Positions 34,601 to 46,867 are shown, numbered from the stretch's first letter. The stretch: 64,000 nucleotides of DNA from Morchella semilibera (GCA_009192285.1 CM018607.1:558001-622000), one strand, 5' to 3'. Translations and numbers: made by a program. Notes: generated by a model not told the origin, from the sequence alone.

Positions 34601-36668
34601 AAAAGGCAGTTTTGATCGCATACAGGGCGAAAAACAGGGCGAAATCACTACGGAATCCAGCGAGGAATACCAAATTGAACCGGCACTAGGGGGTGGGGGT
34701 CCGAGGGTGCCGTACCAATACCTTATTTTTAATTACGGTATACCATCGACCACCAACCAGCTAGTGTATCGACGGGCACACCGTAGTGATCCCACCCCCC
34801 TCCCCGCCCCCACGCTTTCCTTTTGTTACTGTATTTGACTGAGGCATAGAAACCATTTGGCAGACTGTCTCCGCCGGGCCCTAGTGTCGATATATGTAAA
34901 TACCGCAATCCCTAGCTAGACCTGTCAAAAGCTAGCGCCGGATCAAGCTGGAGAGCTACATAGCTTTCATTCTGCAGATTCACAAGATGATATGTCATAG
35001 CACTAGTATACTGTGCACGCACGGCTTGCCGTCCGTTTCCCTCCCTCCCCCACCCCCGGGGGAATATGTACCTTATCTGCTCTAATCATGAGACACCCAG
35101 CAGCAGTGATGTCGATTATGAACTGTGTTGACACATGAAACTTCTGAATGGTCTCAATTACCCGTGTCAATAAGAGAAAGGTAGGTATGGAAACCAAGCT
35201 AGCATACGTATACTAATTTTGAAACTACACTTTGCGGAGCCAGGGCGGCCCATCCAGCCAAAACATCGGTCAGTTGAGACCCCGTTTCACCTCTTTCCCT
35301 TCCCCTACGAAGGCATACATACACCCTAACTGCCAGGGGAGTCAACGCAACCACGTGGAACCAACACAGTGGGCACCTGGGCCCATTATCCCAACATTGG
35401 GGCTGCCCCGCCTCGCCGCATAATAAACTATTATTGTCAGCCCTGCTCCGGATTATAGAGGGCTTAGGAAGCTGCTTAATCGTAACGCTATCGGCAAAAT
35501 AAGATAGATACTTATGAGACCGACGTGGTGCAATCAAAATAATCATATACTATTGCGCCCGAAGACCAGCTAGTGCTGGGGCCCATGTTTGCCTATTCTT
35601 CCATCGTTAGTTAAGGGCTGGCCTACGAAAAATAGTTAAGTACATGTACATGTAGCTGCACTAATACAGACGATACCTAGTGCCAGCAATTTCGAGCTCT
35701 CTGGCTCAGGCAACATTGCCACCGCCCTGGTCTGTCCTTGTGGCAGCGGTCCTGTGGTCCCATTACATTAATGACGGGGGTGGTGAGCTAGAAACGTGAC
35801 ATAGGACAGCTGCACTTGTGGTAGGGGCTGCAGATTCAGGGTTACTGGTAAGAGCTGGCACAAGGAAAGGAAGTCCCCCATGCACAGTTTTACTTTACAC
35901 TTTCAAAGTGCACATTCGGAGCTAGCCGGCGTCTCAACCCCGCCAAGCCATAGAGGACGGTATCCAGGGATCCGGAGCCCAGTAAAAACCTACCTGGATA
36001 CCGAAAGAGCCGGTACTCGACCTCTATATACCCGGTTCCCCGGTTTGGGCACTCACGGCATTACAAGCTGGCCAATCGGAGGCCCCCGGCCGGCCCCATA
36101 GAAGGTCAATTAACTGTGCCCTGCGCTGGATGCCTTAACATCAGACAAAGGGCCTCTCTATCGATCGATTGCAATTCGGTGTGTATAGAGACCATCATGA
36201 CGGGCCCACCCAGAGCAATGGTAAGCCAAGGTGGAGGTTTTCAGGAAAAGCCTCAGCCCACCACACCACCAACACCGCCCCCACGAAGCAACCCACCGAG
36301 TGCGAGCCAGACGTCAGAATAAGCTTTTCGCACGTTGCACATCCCCCCATTCTGTGGCGTGCCTATCACCTGCGGTAGCGAACGAATTGGAATTCAATGG
36401 CAAGATAGATTGCACTGCGTATACCTGAGAAAATTGACCTATCACACTGCAAGCTACGAGGGCTAGGTTTCTCTTGCAATCGCCCTCTCTAATGGAGTGC
36501 AATTAATTATGTAAATCTACAACTACCGTCCGTCTCAAGTAGGATACTCGGAGTCACTGTGTGACTGAAACAAACAAAAAACAAAACAAAACACCATCAC
36601 CACCCCAATTAACCCAAGCCTATACTCCCGCCAAGATAACAAACCCCAAAACTACATCATACACACGC
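31697..36668. other. Gene-free intergenic DNA
   Basis: No coding frame that I can support. TACATGTA occurs at 32,998, 34,108, 35,641 and, overlapping, 35,647. An A-rich purine tract (AAAAAGAGAAG type) lies at 34,177-34,211. The 33,360-33,452 minisatellite is listed separately. Confidence 0.55.
33360..33452 (+). repeat. Degenerate minisatellite of CTATCGCTATTCCCTCAA-type units
   Basis: Four to five imperfect units of about 18-22 bp, each with the core YCGCTRTYCCC (CTGTCGCTGTCCCC, CTATCGCTATTCCC, CTATCGCTATCCCC, CTACCGCTATTCCC). No coding frame. Confidence 0.7.
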
Positions 36669-37490
36669 CTACAGGTCATGGTCGACATCGAATGTGATGA
36701 GCGGCGGCGCGGTTATGGGCGCCATGGGCACCCGCGAGATGGCGCGTGTCACCTCGAGCAGGTTCAGAAACTCTGGTTTGACGTGTACCTCCTCGGCCGT
36801 TGTTGCCACGACGCGGAAGCCCGCGAACCTGCATGATGTCGTTAGTGGGATTCTAGGTATAAGGTGGGGGGGGGGGGGATACGGAAACTGGGTGCAGTCC
36901 CACTCGAGCTGTCGAGCGGCGGGCGCCTGTGCCCCGTCTGGACACTCATGGCGCTCTTTAACCCTGCAATTAGTCACACCGTCAGTCATCCAGCTGTTGT
37001 TTCGTATTGGGGGGGGGGGGGGGGGGAGGGAGGGAGGTACGAACAGCCCGTCCAGCGCCTGCATGAGATCCCACACGGTGACGCCATCCTCGCGCACGAC
37101 CACCGTCTGTCCGCCACACAGCGTGACGCGGATCCTTCGGGCTGCGGGCGCGGTGGCGAAGCTGTCGGCCGCGCGCGAGTCGTGGAAGGTGTGGTTGTTG
37201 AGGCGGAAGGCGATGCGGTGCTTTAGTGGGCCGGTGTGAGGGCTGCGCACGGCGAGGTGCGCGTGAAGGTGGTAGTCGATCATGCGGAAGACGGGGTGGA
37301 GGTCGCAGGTGCTAGTCTTGGTGGCGCATGTGGGGTGCGCGGTGAAAAGGCGCAGACGCAGCGGGCGAGAGGTGTCTATGGTGTGGGTCCAGAGGCGTGA
37401 GACGGAGCGAGCGGTGAGCAGGTCGTGGAGGGGGAGATGCACGAGGATGTCGGTGAGGAGGAAGGGGGGGATTGGGCACGGTGGGAGAGG
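36669..37490 (-). CDS. F-box-like protein (tentative, exon borders unsure)
   Basis: The N-terminal segment around 37,380-37,470 (TDILVHLPLHDLLTARSVSRLW) has the spacing and hydrophobic pattern of fungal F-box domains, which link substrates to SCF ubiquitin ligases. A middle segment resembles the variable substrate region. Two introns look likely: one containing a run of about 17 G on the plus strand near 37,010 and ending TTGCAG, and a second (GTATCC...CATGCAG at about 36,829-36,887) that joins in phase to the last exon ending at 36,669. The start is unresolved because a C7 run shifts the frame upstream of the F-box. It could be a decaying pseudogene. Confidence 0.45.
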   Translation of the reverse strand, partial: PLPPCPIPPFLLTDILVHLPLHDLLTARSVSRLWTHTIDTSRPLRLRLFTAHPTCATKTSTCDLHPVFRMIDYHLHAHLAVRSPHTGPLKHRIAFRLNNHTFHDSRAADSFATAPAARRIRVTLCGGQTVVVREDGVTVWDLMQALDGLFVPPSLPPPPPPIRNNSWMTDGVTNCRVKERHECPDGAQAPAARQLEWDCTQFPYPPPPHLIPRIPLTTSCRFAGFRVVATTAEEVHVKPEFLNLLEVTRAISRVPMAPITAPPLITFDVDHDL

Positions 37491-38239
37491 GGGCCGATGA
37501 ATGGGGCCATTGGGACGTGAGGGGTTGACGGTGGGGGGAGGGATATGTGGGATTTGGGACCTGAGGCGCCGGCGGTGGTCTGGGGGTGGTAGATATATTT
37601 TTATGGGGGTACCTGGTTGGTTAAATATAAATCGTTGTATCCATCAAGGTGTTCATAACGCCATTCCATGATCTCCAGACCCTTGGCCCCGGGCCCCTGC
37701 GTGCAATGTCTCAGATAAGATTTTAGCTAAAAAGATAAGGACCCTGGCCTTGATCATATGAACTGAGCGAGGAGATATATATTGGAGTGACTTACTTTCT
37801 GGTGGTATCTCAGGGTGTGAAAAAGATTGGGCTGTTGTTGGGTGGATCCAGGCCATGGGAGGAGCATGTGTGTCTATATTGTCTAAATTTATATTGTACT
37901 GAATTAACTACATATGTAGATTCCCGTGTACCTGTCCGAAGATTCCCCTCCTAGCTAGCTGTTATCAATGCCTGGGCCTTGTATAACTGCAGGTGTTCTA
38001 ACGAGAGATAAGTGTAGGAACAATAAGATGTATATGTCTGCTAAGAAAACACCTACCTAATCCCAAACACAGAGCAGACAGCCAGCTATCCAGCTAGCCG
38101 ATGTGGCCATTCCAAAGGCCAGATCTGCCCGAGGCCACAATAGCTTCATAGCTGCGCGCCAACGGGTATAGAAACCTCCCTCCCCCGCCCTATTCTATCA
38201 TTTCATCTCTGCCCTATACCCACCTGCTATCTAGCTATC

Positions 38240-39357
38240 ATGACCTCCCCACCGCTGCCTAGCGACCCACCTATGCTCGACCTCCCCCACCCCGATTCGT
38301 CCGACTCCTACCACCTGCCCATGCCCCCCGCATTAGAGGATGTAGAATCGGCGCACAGGAGTCCTCCGCCGCTTGATATAGCCCCAGTATGCCCCCCTGT
38401 CAGGAGGGGAGTTGGTGATTATTCCTTGCTGACACAGGCACAGGCGGTGGGCTCCAGACGGAACCGGTCCTGCGTCCTGCGTGCGATGGTGAAGCGGGCG
38501 GAAACAAAGGTCCTGGGGCTCGAATACACGGTTGTGACCGTGGACGGATACATCCAGGCGAGCGTCTATGAGCTAACCAACATGTACTTCACCACTGACG
38601 ATAAACGTATCAGAACTTCCGTGGCACGCTGATGCCGCCAACGGACGGGTCCGGAGGAGGAGGACCCGTACTGGCCGTACGCGGCAAGGTCAACGTCGCG
38701 CGGAATAGGTCGCCGCGGGAGTTGTGCACGGAGCAGGTGCTCCGCATAGAGAACGACGAGGACGTGGAGGCCCTCGAGGAGGTGGTGGAGGACTTGCGTG
38801 TCTATGAGAAGGTCGAGAAGGACCTTAAGGCGCTTGAGGAGGCGCATAACGAAGCTGTTCGGTTGGCGGCGCTAGGGAAGTCGTCCCCGCCGCTGGTACT
38901 ACTACTATCTGCTGAGAAGTGGGGGTTGGACACCCGCGGAACGGGTGGGCAGGTTGACGGGAGTGATGATAACCCAGAGCCTATCACGAAGAGGGCTGGA
39001 AGTCAGGTGATGGTGGGTGGCGGGGAAAGGGACGGAGGTGGAGGGAGTGCATTTGTCGACCGGAGTGTGAACGGGGCAGGGACGTTGGGGGTGGCACGGC
39101 CCCAGACAGCAGCCAGCGGGGAAGGGGGATACAACCGTAGCACCCGGGGTGGAGATCCCCCGGAGGCTACCAACAGAAATAATGATGGTGGGACGGCTGC
39201 AGCCGGCGCTGGACACCAGCACGCCGAGAAGCCGCCTCCGCCACAGCAGCAGCAGCATGACGATACGAATGTTGGTGGTGGGCCAGTCGATAGGTGGGCT
39301 TATGAGGCGGGGGTGGGGCATTCTACGTTCTCGTCCATGAGGAGAGACGGGGCGTGA
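38240..39357 (+). CDS. Hypothetical protein, two exons
   Basis: Exon 1 is 38,240-38,606 and exon 2 runs from 38,657 to 39,357, with a 50-nt intron (GTATCA...GCTGATG...CCGGAG) that joins the frames; the acceptor three bases downstream would also work. About 355 residues. The N-terminus is Pro-rich. The middle is charged and helical (EALEEVVEDLRVYEKVEKDL), probably coiled coil. The C-terminus is a low-complexity Gly/Asn/Gln region. GC content and codon use differ from the AT-rich surroundings, which supports coding. I recognise no family. The N-terminal segment RRNRSCVLRAMVKRAETK is basic. Confidence 0.5.
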
Positions 39358-41134
39358 ACTCCCGGTAACTGTACTTTATTAAGAATGAGTAGCTGCGCTC
39401 TGGGCGCTGATTAGTGAAATCAGCTGTTTCCTAGTTGTATTTCGAGATGAGAGATTTCTGTGCGTGATGTCTGACCTCCGCACCCCCCCCCCCGCATATA
39501 CAGGCACCCATGATTGATTGACCAGCTATTGATTTTTCCACCGTAGTAACTCCCAACACCCCAAGAGCTGCATGTACGAGGTATCAATCAATCAATCAAA
39601 CACCCAAGAACTGGTAAATATATGCCGAGTGATATTCCATGAATGCACCTACGAAAGAACGGTATGTCTAAGACGCGCTGAGGCCCCAGGGAATGGGTAT
39701 GGTAGACTGGTGTAGATTAGGTCCAGAGAGACCACTATAATAGTCCGTTACATGCGCGCACGGTGTAGGTGCTAGCCAGGGATTGGTGGAAGTGGTGGTC
39801 AGACCTGGGGATGGACTCACTGGCTATACTTGCGGGCATGCAGCGTCAATGAAGGTAGACAGTGTGTTTATGGCCAGTAAGCACAAATAAACTGAGCTTG
39901 GCTTCCCCCTGCTTGGTTGCGGGACTGCGGAAGTCCCACGGCCCTGGGTGAGGTTAGGGTTAGGGTATATTTGGCCGAGACATCCCGAATAGGTACTATA
40001 TCGCCCGCTACTCTGAGCAGAGAGGCTCTCTCTGTACCGTCATGGAGGAGGTAACCTGCACCACTATAACAGGGGGTGAAGTTCCATGCATGAAGTTATG
40101 GTACTGGAGACTCGGACTTCGTGATGGGTTTTGGGCGACATTGTGGATGGATATCGTGTATGGGGTCTTGGGCGGGGTAGTCCTCTTATTATTTTTATAA
40201 ACCATTATTAGTCAAAACGATTCAGAGACAAGAATAGAATGAGTTCTGATGTATCGAACTATACTTTACAATTACCCCCGGGGTATATGAGATCGGTAGT
40301 ATACCACACCACTAGCTTCGCAGGGTGACCCTAGGGTACATCGATTTGTATGGCGGCACGGTAATCTATCCTGGGTACGGGGATAAGAAATGATAATTCT
40401 GCATGTTTTAGGCTTAAAAAGTGAAGTTATCTTTCGTACTAGATATAGACCAATATATACCGTCCTATCAGGATATATACCGTCCTATCAGTATATATAC
40501 CGTCCTATCAGGATATGTTCCGGTGATATCCTCCTGTCAGGATATCTATCGACCTGTCAAGATACAAGTATATTTTGTCAGGGGTATGTACATGTATCCA
40601 TTCTGACAGGAGAATATTATTAATATATATCCTGACAGGATGATAGATATCTTGATAGAAGAATACTATCGGAATATATCCTGGCAGAATGATATATATC
40701 AATAAATACCGCAACAGGACAATATGTAGGCAGCGTCATGGCGCAAAATCGCTTCAGCCGCACCTAGTCACTCCCAATTGCCCCTTGCCGCGCTCTGCCG
40801 AGCCATCATGAACTTTTTCAGCTTCACCACCCGATCATCACGAAACTACTATATGCATCACCGCCCACATCAATAGCACCTTCAGATCATCTCTTCCATC
40901 ATTGGGCTTGCCAGAGTTGGGGAACACAATAACTACAAGAAGTATTTGCACATGAATCCAAGCAAAACAGGTTGGGGTTTATCTACTACTGTTCTAATGA
41001 TCTTGATAGTTGGCATTCATGATGGTGAAGATGAGAAGTTGATGGTGGTAGCGATGGCGATGATGATGGTGGTGTCAGTGGCACTGATAATGATGCTGGT
41101 GCTGCTGATGATGATGATGATATTAGTGGTTTAG
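39358..41134. other. Gene-free region with repeats
   Basis: No gene. An ATCA tetranucleotide run lies near 39,583. Two TTAGGG units lie at about 39,954-39,965, too short to be more than an interstitial telomere-like match. The 40,451-40,720 repeat is listed separately. 41,018-41,132 is a GAT/GGT-rich trinucleotide tract. Confidence 0.55.
40451..40720. repeat. Tandem 20-bp repeat followed by inverted variants
   Basis: Three near-identical units of ATATATACCGTCCTATCAGG start near 40,453, 40,473 and 40,493. They are followed by CCTGTCAGGATAT variants, and from about 40,610 by the inverted forms CTGACAGGA, CCTGACAGGATGATAGATAT and CCTGGCAG. The whole could fold into an imperfect cruciform. No coding frame, no flanking duplication seen. 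Confidence 0.75.
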
Positions 41135-41207
41135 CTTGCTGCCCTGCCATCCTGCCGCCCTGCCGTTCCGCGGCCCTGCTCCTGCCGTCCCCGCCACCCT
41201 GCCATCC
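41135..41207 (+). repeat. CCCTGCC-rich minisatellite, left part
   Basis: Repeats of CCCTGCCRTCC and CCCCGCCA. The same repeat continues at 47,561-47,655, so chromovirus 2 inserted into the middle of it. Confidence 0.8.
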
Positions 41208-41839
41208 TGTGACGGAGTAACCCGACGCAAAGAAGAAAATAACAATGATGACGCAGCTAGGCTCGAGGAGCACAGTCTACGCGACGAGGAGACTGACGAA
41301 GACAAAGACAACACCGGGCAGGCACAAGCACGGGCACCGGCGAAGGCAAAGGCAAGGGTAAAGGCACAAGGACACAGAGCAGGGAAAGCGAGGACCAGAT
41401 GGACCTCAACGGGGACGATGATAAGTACTATAAGATTCCCCTTTCGGAGGACAGAGTCTTTGATACGGGAGGCTATGGCTTAGAGATAGGAGTTGATTCC
41501 TATGTACCAGAATAACAGGAAGACGAGACAGAGAGAAAAGAGAAAAAGAACTAAGGAAAACATCTATCCCCGCTATTTAACACACCTCCTTCACTGGTCC
41601 GCTATGACTCACGCTTTCGCTCATAGAACCCCATAGAAACCCGTCGCTACCACACCTCGTAATCCTCCCCACCATCTCCGCTATTCTACATTACCAATCC
41701 ATCACGCCATCGAACCTCCTAGAACCTAATGACGACAACCTTCAACTCGCGTTCCCCGCTCTCGCTTAACATTACCACAACAATCATAACCATACATCAC
41801 CTACCGGACTGTCGGGACAGATGCCAAGACGCCGGGACA
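41208..41839 (-). repeat. 3' LTR of chromovirus 2
   Basis: 632 bp, TGTGACGG...CCGGGACA as read on the plus strand. It is next to a purine-rich tract (GGAGGGGACC, minus strand) that could be the polypurine primer. Confidence 0.95.
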
Positions 41840-41860
41840 GATCAGGTCCCCTCCAAGGGC

Positions 41861-44800
41861 CTAGCTCCTGATAGGCCGAGGTTTCGAAGGATATTGATTG
41901 TGAAATGCTTTTCTAAGATCGGGACTATGTTCCAAATCACTTGAAGGTTGCCAGAACGGTTCTTCGTATCCAACATATCTAACCAAGTACTCTACCCGTC
42001 GCCCCCTCTTCCGTGAATCCAATATCTCCGCTACCTCCCATTCAGTCTCTCCCTCAATCTCCACCGGTGGGGGTGGTTCAGCAATTTGTCCGGGAACAGG
42101 ATCTCCAACTGTCGGTGATAATAATGAGACATGGAATACCGGATGTATTTTCATAGACGCGGGCAATTCCAACTCGTAGGCATAAGGACTCACAATTCAT
42201 TTGACCGAATAGGGACCAATTTGTTTCCAGTCAAGTTTTTTCGAGGGTCGTTTGGTTTCAATATTTCTAGTCGAGAGCCAGACAAAGTCGCCAGCAGCAT
42301 AACGAGGTGCGGGGGTGCGATGTAAATTAGCCATCTCCTCCTGTATCTTCTGAGCCCTAAACATCTCGCTCTTCAAAAAATCAAACACCTGGGACATCTC
42401 CCGTGCCAACCCGTTAGCTTGGTCCTCATTTATCGTCTGCCCATGTTGCAACGGCCCGAATGTCATTCTCGGATGTCTTCCATAATTTGCTTGAAAAGGG
42501 GACATATTAGTAGTTTCGGAGATATGATTATTTGTAGCAAATTCAGCCAGAGGTAGAAAGTCCGCCCAGTTATCCTATTGATATGAGACATAACTGCGAA
42601 GATACTGCTCCATAATCGCATTGGTCCTTTCTGTTTGCCCATCGGTCTGCGGATGAAAGGCTGTGGAATAACGAGGGGCAATTTCCAACCGTTCGCAGAG
42701 AGCCTTCCAAAACTCAGCAGTAAACTGTGTACCTCGATCGGAAACGATAGTCTCCGGTAACCCATGTATCTTCCATACCTGCTCCAGGTATAGACGAGAC
42801 AGATCTCTGGCGTTAACATTTTCCGTCGTGGGAATCAAATGCTTCATTTTTGTCAACCGATCCACCACTACTAGAATGGCATTAAATCCATGACTCTCCG
42901 GGAGTCCTGTTACAAAGTCCATCGTTACATCCGTCCAGGGTCCTTTGGGCACCGATAATGGGCGTAGAACTCCTTGTAGAGGATTGTGGTTCGTCTTGCT
43001 TCGCCGACAGGTGTGACAGTTCTGGACATAGCGGTATGTATATTTCCGCATGGTCGGCCAATAATATTCCCGGCTAAGAAGTTCCAAAGTCTTTGATCGT
43101 CCAGGATGCCCAGCCGAAGGTTTATCGTGATACTCCCGCAGCAGATAGAGTTTGAGCTCGTCAAAGTCAGGGACATAAAGGGTATTCCGATACAACAGTA
43201 ACCCCTCCTCGCTTTCTTTGCACTCGCCCAACGAAATCTCTTTCGATTGTCGAATGCCGTCCCGAAGCATAGATAAAACTTTGTTCGGAAAACTATCATA
43301 CTGGTAAGCTTTGTTAAATAAATCAAGTACGGGAGACGATCCTTCAGCGGGTTCATTTGACAAAGAACCCGCTAACAAACTTATCTTTGTATCCAAATTC
43401 TCTTTCTTCAGAACTACTCGACTTTGCTGTTCCAATCTCTCGTCCCCTTCCTTGGGTAAATCTTTGGACCTTCTAGTCAGAATATCGACCTTCCTTCCCT
43501 GCTTCCCAGGCCTATATTGGATAACAAAATTGAATCGAGACAAAAACTCTGCCCAACGAGTTTGCCGCCGGTTCAGCAATTTAGTTGACATAAAGTACTC
43601 AAGGTTACGATGGTCTGTGAGCACTTTGACTTGAAATTGAGCTGTCTCCAAGTGAGGTCTCCATTCCTCAAAACAACGAATAATCGCCAACAATTCTTTA
43701 TCATAAATCTCATAGTTGCATTCCGCCGGCGAATGTGTCTTGGAGAAGAAGGCAATTGGATGAAGTATTCCTTCATCATCCCGTTGTGACAATATTCCTG
43801 CCGACACGTAGTCCGATGCATCTGTCTCCACAATGAATTCCTTCTCAGGATCCGGGTGCATCAGCACTGGAGCGGTGGTAAAGGCAGTTTTAAGTTTTTT
43901 AAAAGCTTGCTCGACCTTCTGAGTCCACTCAAATCGCACATGTTTTTTCGTCAGGGCAGTCAATGGCCGAGCCACTCGGGAATAAGCATAAATAAAGCGT
44001 CGATAAAAATTGGCAAACCCAAGAAACTCTTGAACCTCCTTCACTGTCTTCGGCGCCTCCCAGTCCACAATTGTCTGTACCTTCGCAGGATCCATCTTCA
44101 TTCCTCCAGGGGTCAAAATCATGCCCAAATATTTTGTTTCTTGTACGCTAAATTCGCATTTCTCCGGTTTCAGATGAACCTCATTGGCTTCCAAAGCTTC
44201 CAGTACCTGTCGCACGTCTTGTTGATGTTGCTCCAAGGTTTCCGAATAAATAAGAATATCCATCAGCAAACTCAACTTGTGACTGGAGTCTCCCAACAGT
44301 CTCCCAGGTCTCCTGAGAGTCTCCTGAGACCCCCGGATATCTTTTGAGTCTCCTGAGGCTCAGGAGACATCAGGAGACAAATGAAGTCTTGCTGATGTCA
44401 TCCAGATAAGCAGTAGCGCAATGGTCCAAGAAGGGTCGAAGGATATCATTAATCCAACGTTGAAAGGTAGCAGGAGCATTGGTTAGACCAAAAGGCATCA
44501 CCAAATATTCCCAATGTCCATAGCGCGTTCGAAAAGCCGTTTTCCACTCGTCCCCTTCTTTAATCCTAATCTGATTATAACCCCATCGTAGGTCTAGCTT
44601 GGTAAAATAATTGGCTCGGGCCAAGTTGGCCATTGTTTCTGGTGTAAGGGGAAGAGGGTATCGATCCTTGACCGTAATGGCATTTAGCTTTCGATAATCG
44701 ACACACAAGCGTAAGGAACTATCAGCCTTTTTAACAAACAGCACCGGGGCCCCAGCTGGAGAATTGCTAGATCTAAGAAATCCATTATCGGTCAAATAAT

Positions 44801-45587
44801 CCCTCAACGCCTTCAACTCTTCCCGTGACATACTATACATGGGACCAAAGGGTGGTGTTGTTCCTTCCTGAAGTTTGATCTCATGGTCATAGGGGCGATG
44901 CGGTGGTAATCGAGAGGCATTAGTCTCATCAAACAACTGTCGAAACCGCTGATAATCAATTGGAATCGTTCCATCAGGGTTGGCAGGCATTTCTAATATT
45001 TTATTGACAGCATAGAGGGTGGTCGAATAAATTTGCACAGTGGGGTCTTGCGAAAGTTTCTTAAACGATCGAGGAGTAATTGCCGAAATATTTGTAACAG
45101 GCCTTTCCGGCGGTGAAGTTGAAATTCCTCGAGCAACAATAGGTTTGTGGTTGGCTATGCAATGTTCAAGACACACTGATGATTGGAAGCGAATCTCATT
45201 CCTTCCACTATCAATCAAAACTCCATGTTTCCTTAGCCAAGGTATTCCCATCACGATCGGGTAATGTCCCAACTTTGTAACAAAGAAGGGACACTCCTCC
45301 ACATGTCCATTAATTTCCAACTCCAACGTCACCTTCCTGGTCACCTTCCCAGACTCAATAGGCCTTCCATCAATCACATCAATATCCCTTTCAGTTCTCA
45401 GATTTTTCATCTTTAATTCATGGCGGCGTACAAAGTCTTCATCGATAAATGCATATCCCGACGCTCCAGTATCAATCAAGGCATAGGTGGGTACAATAGA
45501 TTTTTTATTTTGTGAAATAGAACATACTACAATCAGTTGATTGCCATCCATCTCCCCTTCTGATACTGAAAACGTTGAAATAGACAC
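41861..45587 (-). pseudogene. Pol polyprotein of chromovirus 2, split by a MITE and two stops
   Basis: Protease (DTGASGYAF), reverse transcriptase (VDYRKLNAITV, MPFGLTNAPATF, catalytic AYLDD), RNase H (VETDASDY), integrase ([42 protein letters not shown]) and C-terminal chromodomain (WEVAEILDSRKRG, YLVRYVGYEEPFW). MITE copy D (44,261-44,397) sits directly after the catalytic YLDD; removing it and one 2-bp duplication restores the frame. TAG at 42,575 and TGA at 42,197 stand where the sister element has Gln and Arg codons. The frame is open upstream of 45,587 and overlaps gag in the -1 frame. Confidence 0.92.
44261..44397 (-). mobile_element. 137-bp MITE, copy D (TC duplication), inside reverse transcriptase
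   Basis: Same ends as the other copies, opposite orientation, flanked by TC (44,259-44,260 and 44,398-44,399). It was inserted after chromovirus 2, whose LTRs are about 99.5% identical, so the MITE family moved recently. Confidence 0.95.
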
Positions 45588-45625
45588 CTGAGAGAAAACC
45601 CTTGGAGGTCCCTGGGCTAAGCCGC

Positions 45626-46867
45626 CTAGGCCAGGGACGAATCTTTTAACTCCTCCTCATCCGACGACAAATCCTCCTCCTTTTCCTTCTTTTCCTTCTT
45701 CGCTTCCAACAATGCTCCCCTCATCCTTGGTGCTGCCTTTCCCGAAGGCGAAAGTTTACAGTCCCTAACCAAATGCCCAACTCCCCCGCAAAAGTAACAA
45801 CGATTCTCCACGCGCCGTGCCTCCCTTTCTCTGGGATCCGGGCGACGATAACTGTTAGACAAATCCATAGGGACAGCTCCCCCAGGAGTATAGGAAGGGT
45901 GGGCCGCTGGCGCAGCACTCTTCGGTGGTGGTTGGGGTGGTCCTCGTACGACTGGGGATGTTGCTGGTGCAACGGGGGGACGAGGGACAAAGGGTCGCGG
46001 AGCAGGGGCACTTGGAATCTGAAAACGAAACCTCCCCATCCTGGCCTGTAGCGCCCGTTGCTTATTATCAAGACGTTGAAGGAGCAGCCCGCAGTCCTTA
46101 ATCGTGGTTGGTGTTTCATTCTGAATCATCAGGGCCATTAGGTCCTGATTAAGCCCTTCCAGAAGACATTCAATTTTGGCCGCCTCGTTGAACTCAGAGT
46201 CGGCAGCATGGCGCTGGAACTCTGCAAAATATTCCGAAAAGGTACGTTGGCGTTGCCTGATCTCCCTCAAATTGCGGGCAGCGGTGGCAGCGCGATCCGG
46301 ATCCCCAAAAGCATTATTCAAAATTTCAAGGAACTCCGCCATGGAATCGAGAGCGATTCCTTCATCCGTAATATAAACGAGAAACTGATCCGCCCCTGGT
46401 CCTTCCAAGCGAGAAATAGAATACGCAAGTTGCTGAGCCGAGGTAGGGAATCGATCGAGATTAGCCGTGAGTTTGATCTGAAGTTGTCTTTGGAAGGTCC
46501 TGAGATTCTTACGATCGCCCCGGTATTTCTCTGGGTCGGGTAGCTTCTCAGATTTGGATGGCTTGGTTAAGTCGTCGTGGAGCTCCTCTAAACCTCCTTT
46601 GACTCCCTCTTGCAACTTCTTAATCTTGGCCCGTAGTCCCTGGATTTCTTTATGGAACTCGGCCCGGCCTTGTTCTGTTTCGGAGTGATGAGTGGTGATA
46701 TCGACCGCATATTGCTGGACCCCTCCGTGCGCTCTTTGAAGGAGGGCATACGCTTGCTTCGCTTCTTCCGTTGCGGCGGGGTCCACTTCAGGGTGAGCAA
46801 CAAAGAACCCTTCGAGATCCGTATGGAGCTTTTGATAATCAAATGCATTGCTAGCTGGAGAGGTCAT
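45626..46867 (-). CDS. Gag of chromovirus 2
   Basis: 413 residues, uninterrupted. A coiled-coil N-terminal third (EIQGLRAKIKKLQEG) leads to the retrotransposon gag domain (KLPDPEKYRGDRKNLRTF, EFLEILNNAFGD, CLLEGLNQDLMALM). A Pro-rich linker follows, then a CCHC zinc knuckle CYFCGGVGHLVRDC, and an acidic Lys/Glu tail. It is the particle protein that packages element RNA. ATG 46,867 is the first in frame after the 5' LTR. Confidence 0.93.
   Translation of the reverse strand: MTSPASNAFDYQKLHTDLEGFFVAHPEVDPAATEEAKQAYALLQRAHGGVQQYAVDITTHHSETEQGRAEFHKEIQGLRAKIKKLQEGVKGGLEELHDDLTKPSKSEKLPDPEKYRGDRKNLRTFQRQLQIKLTANLDRFPTSAQQLAYSISRLEGPGADQFLVYITDEGIALDSMAEFLEILNNAFGDPDRAATAARNLREIRQRQRTFSEYFAEFQRHAADSEFNEAAKIECLLEGLNQDLMALMIQNETPTTIKDCGLLLQRLDNKQRALQARMGRFRFQIPSAPAPRPFVPRPPVAPATSPVVRGPPQPPPKSAAPAAHPSYTPGGAVPMDLSNSYRRPDPREREARRVENRCYFCGGVGHLVRDCKLSPSGKAAPRMRGALLEAKKEKKEKEEDLSSDEEELKDSSLA

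Noticed and set aside
39950-39968. Telomere or subtelomere signal
   Set aside because: Only two TTAGGG units, with unique sequence on both sides.
40451-40720. CRISPR-like array
   Set aside because: Units are contiguous without unique spacers, some inverted, and the genome is eukaryotic.
41018-41134. 62-codon hydrophobic ORF near 40,946-41,134
   Set aside because: Product of the GAT/GGT trinucleotide tract, a Met/Val-rich low-complexity peptide.
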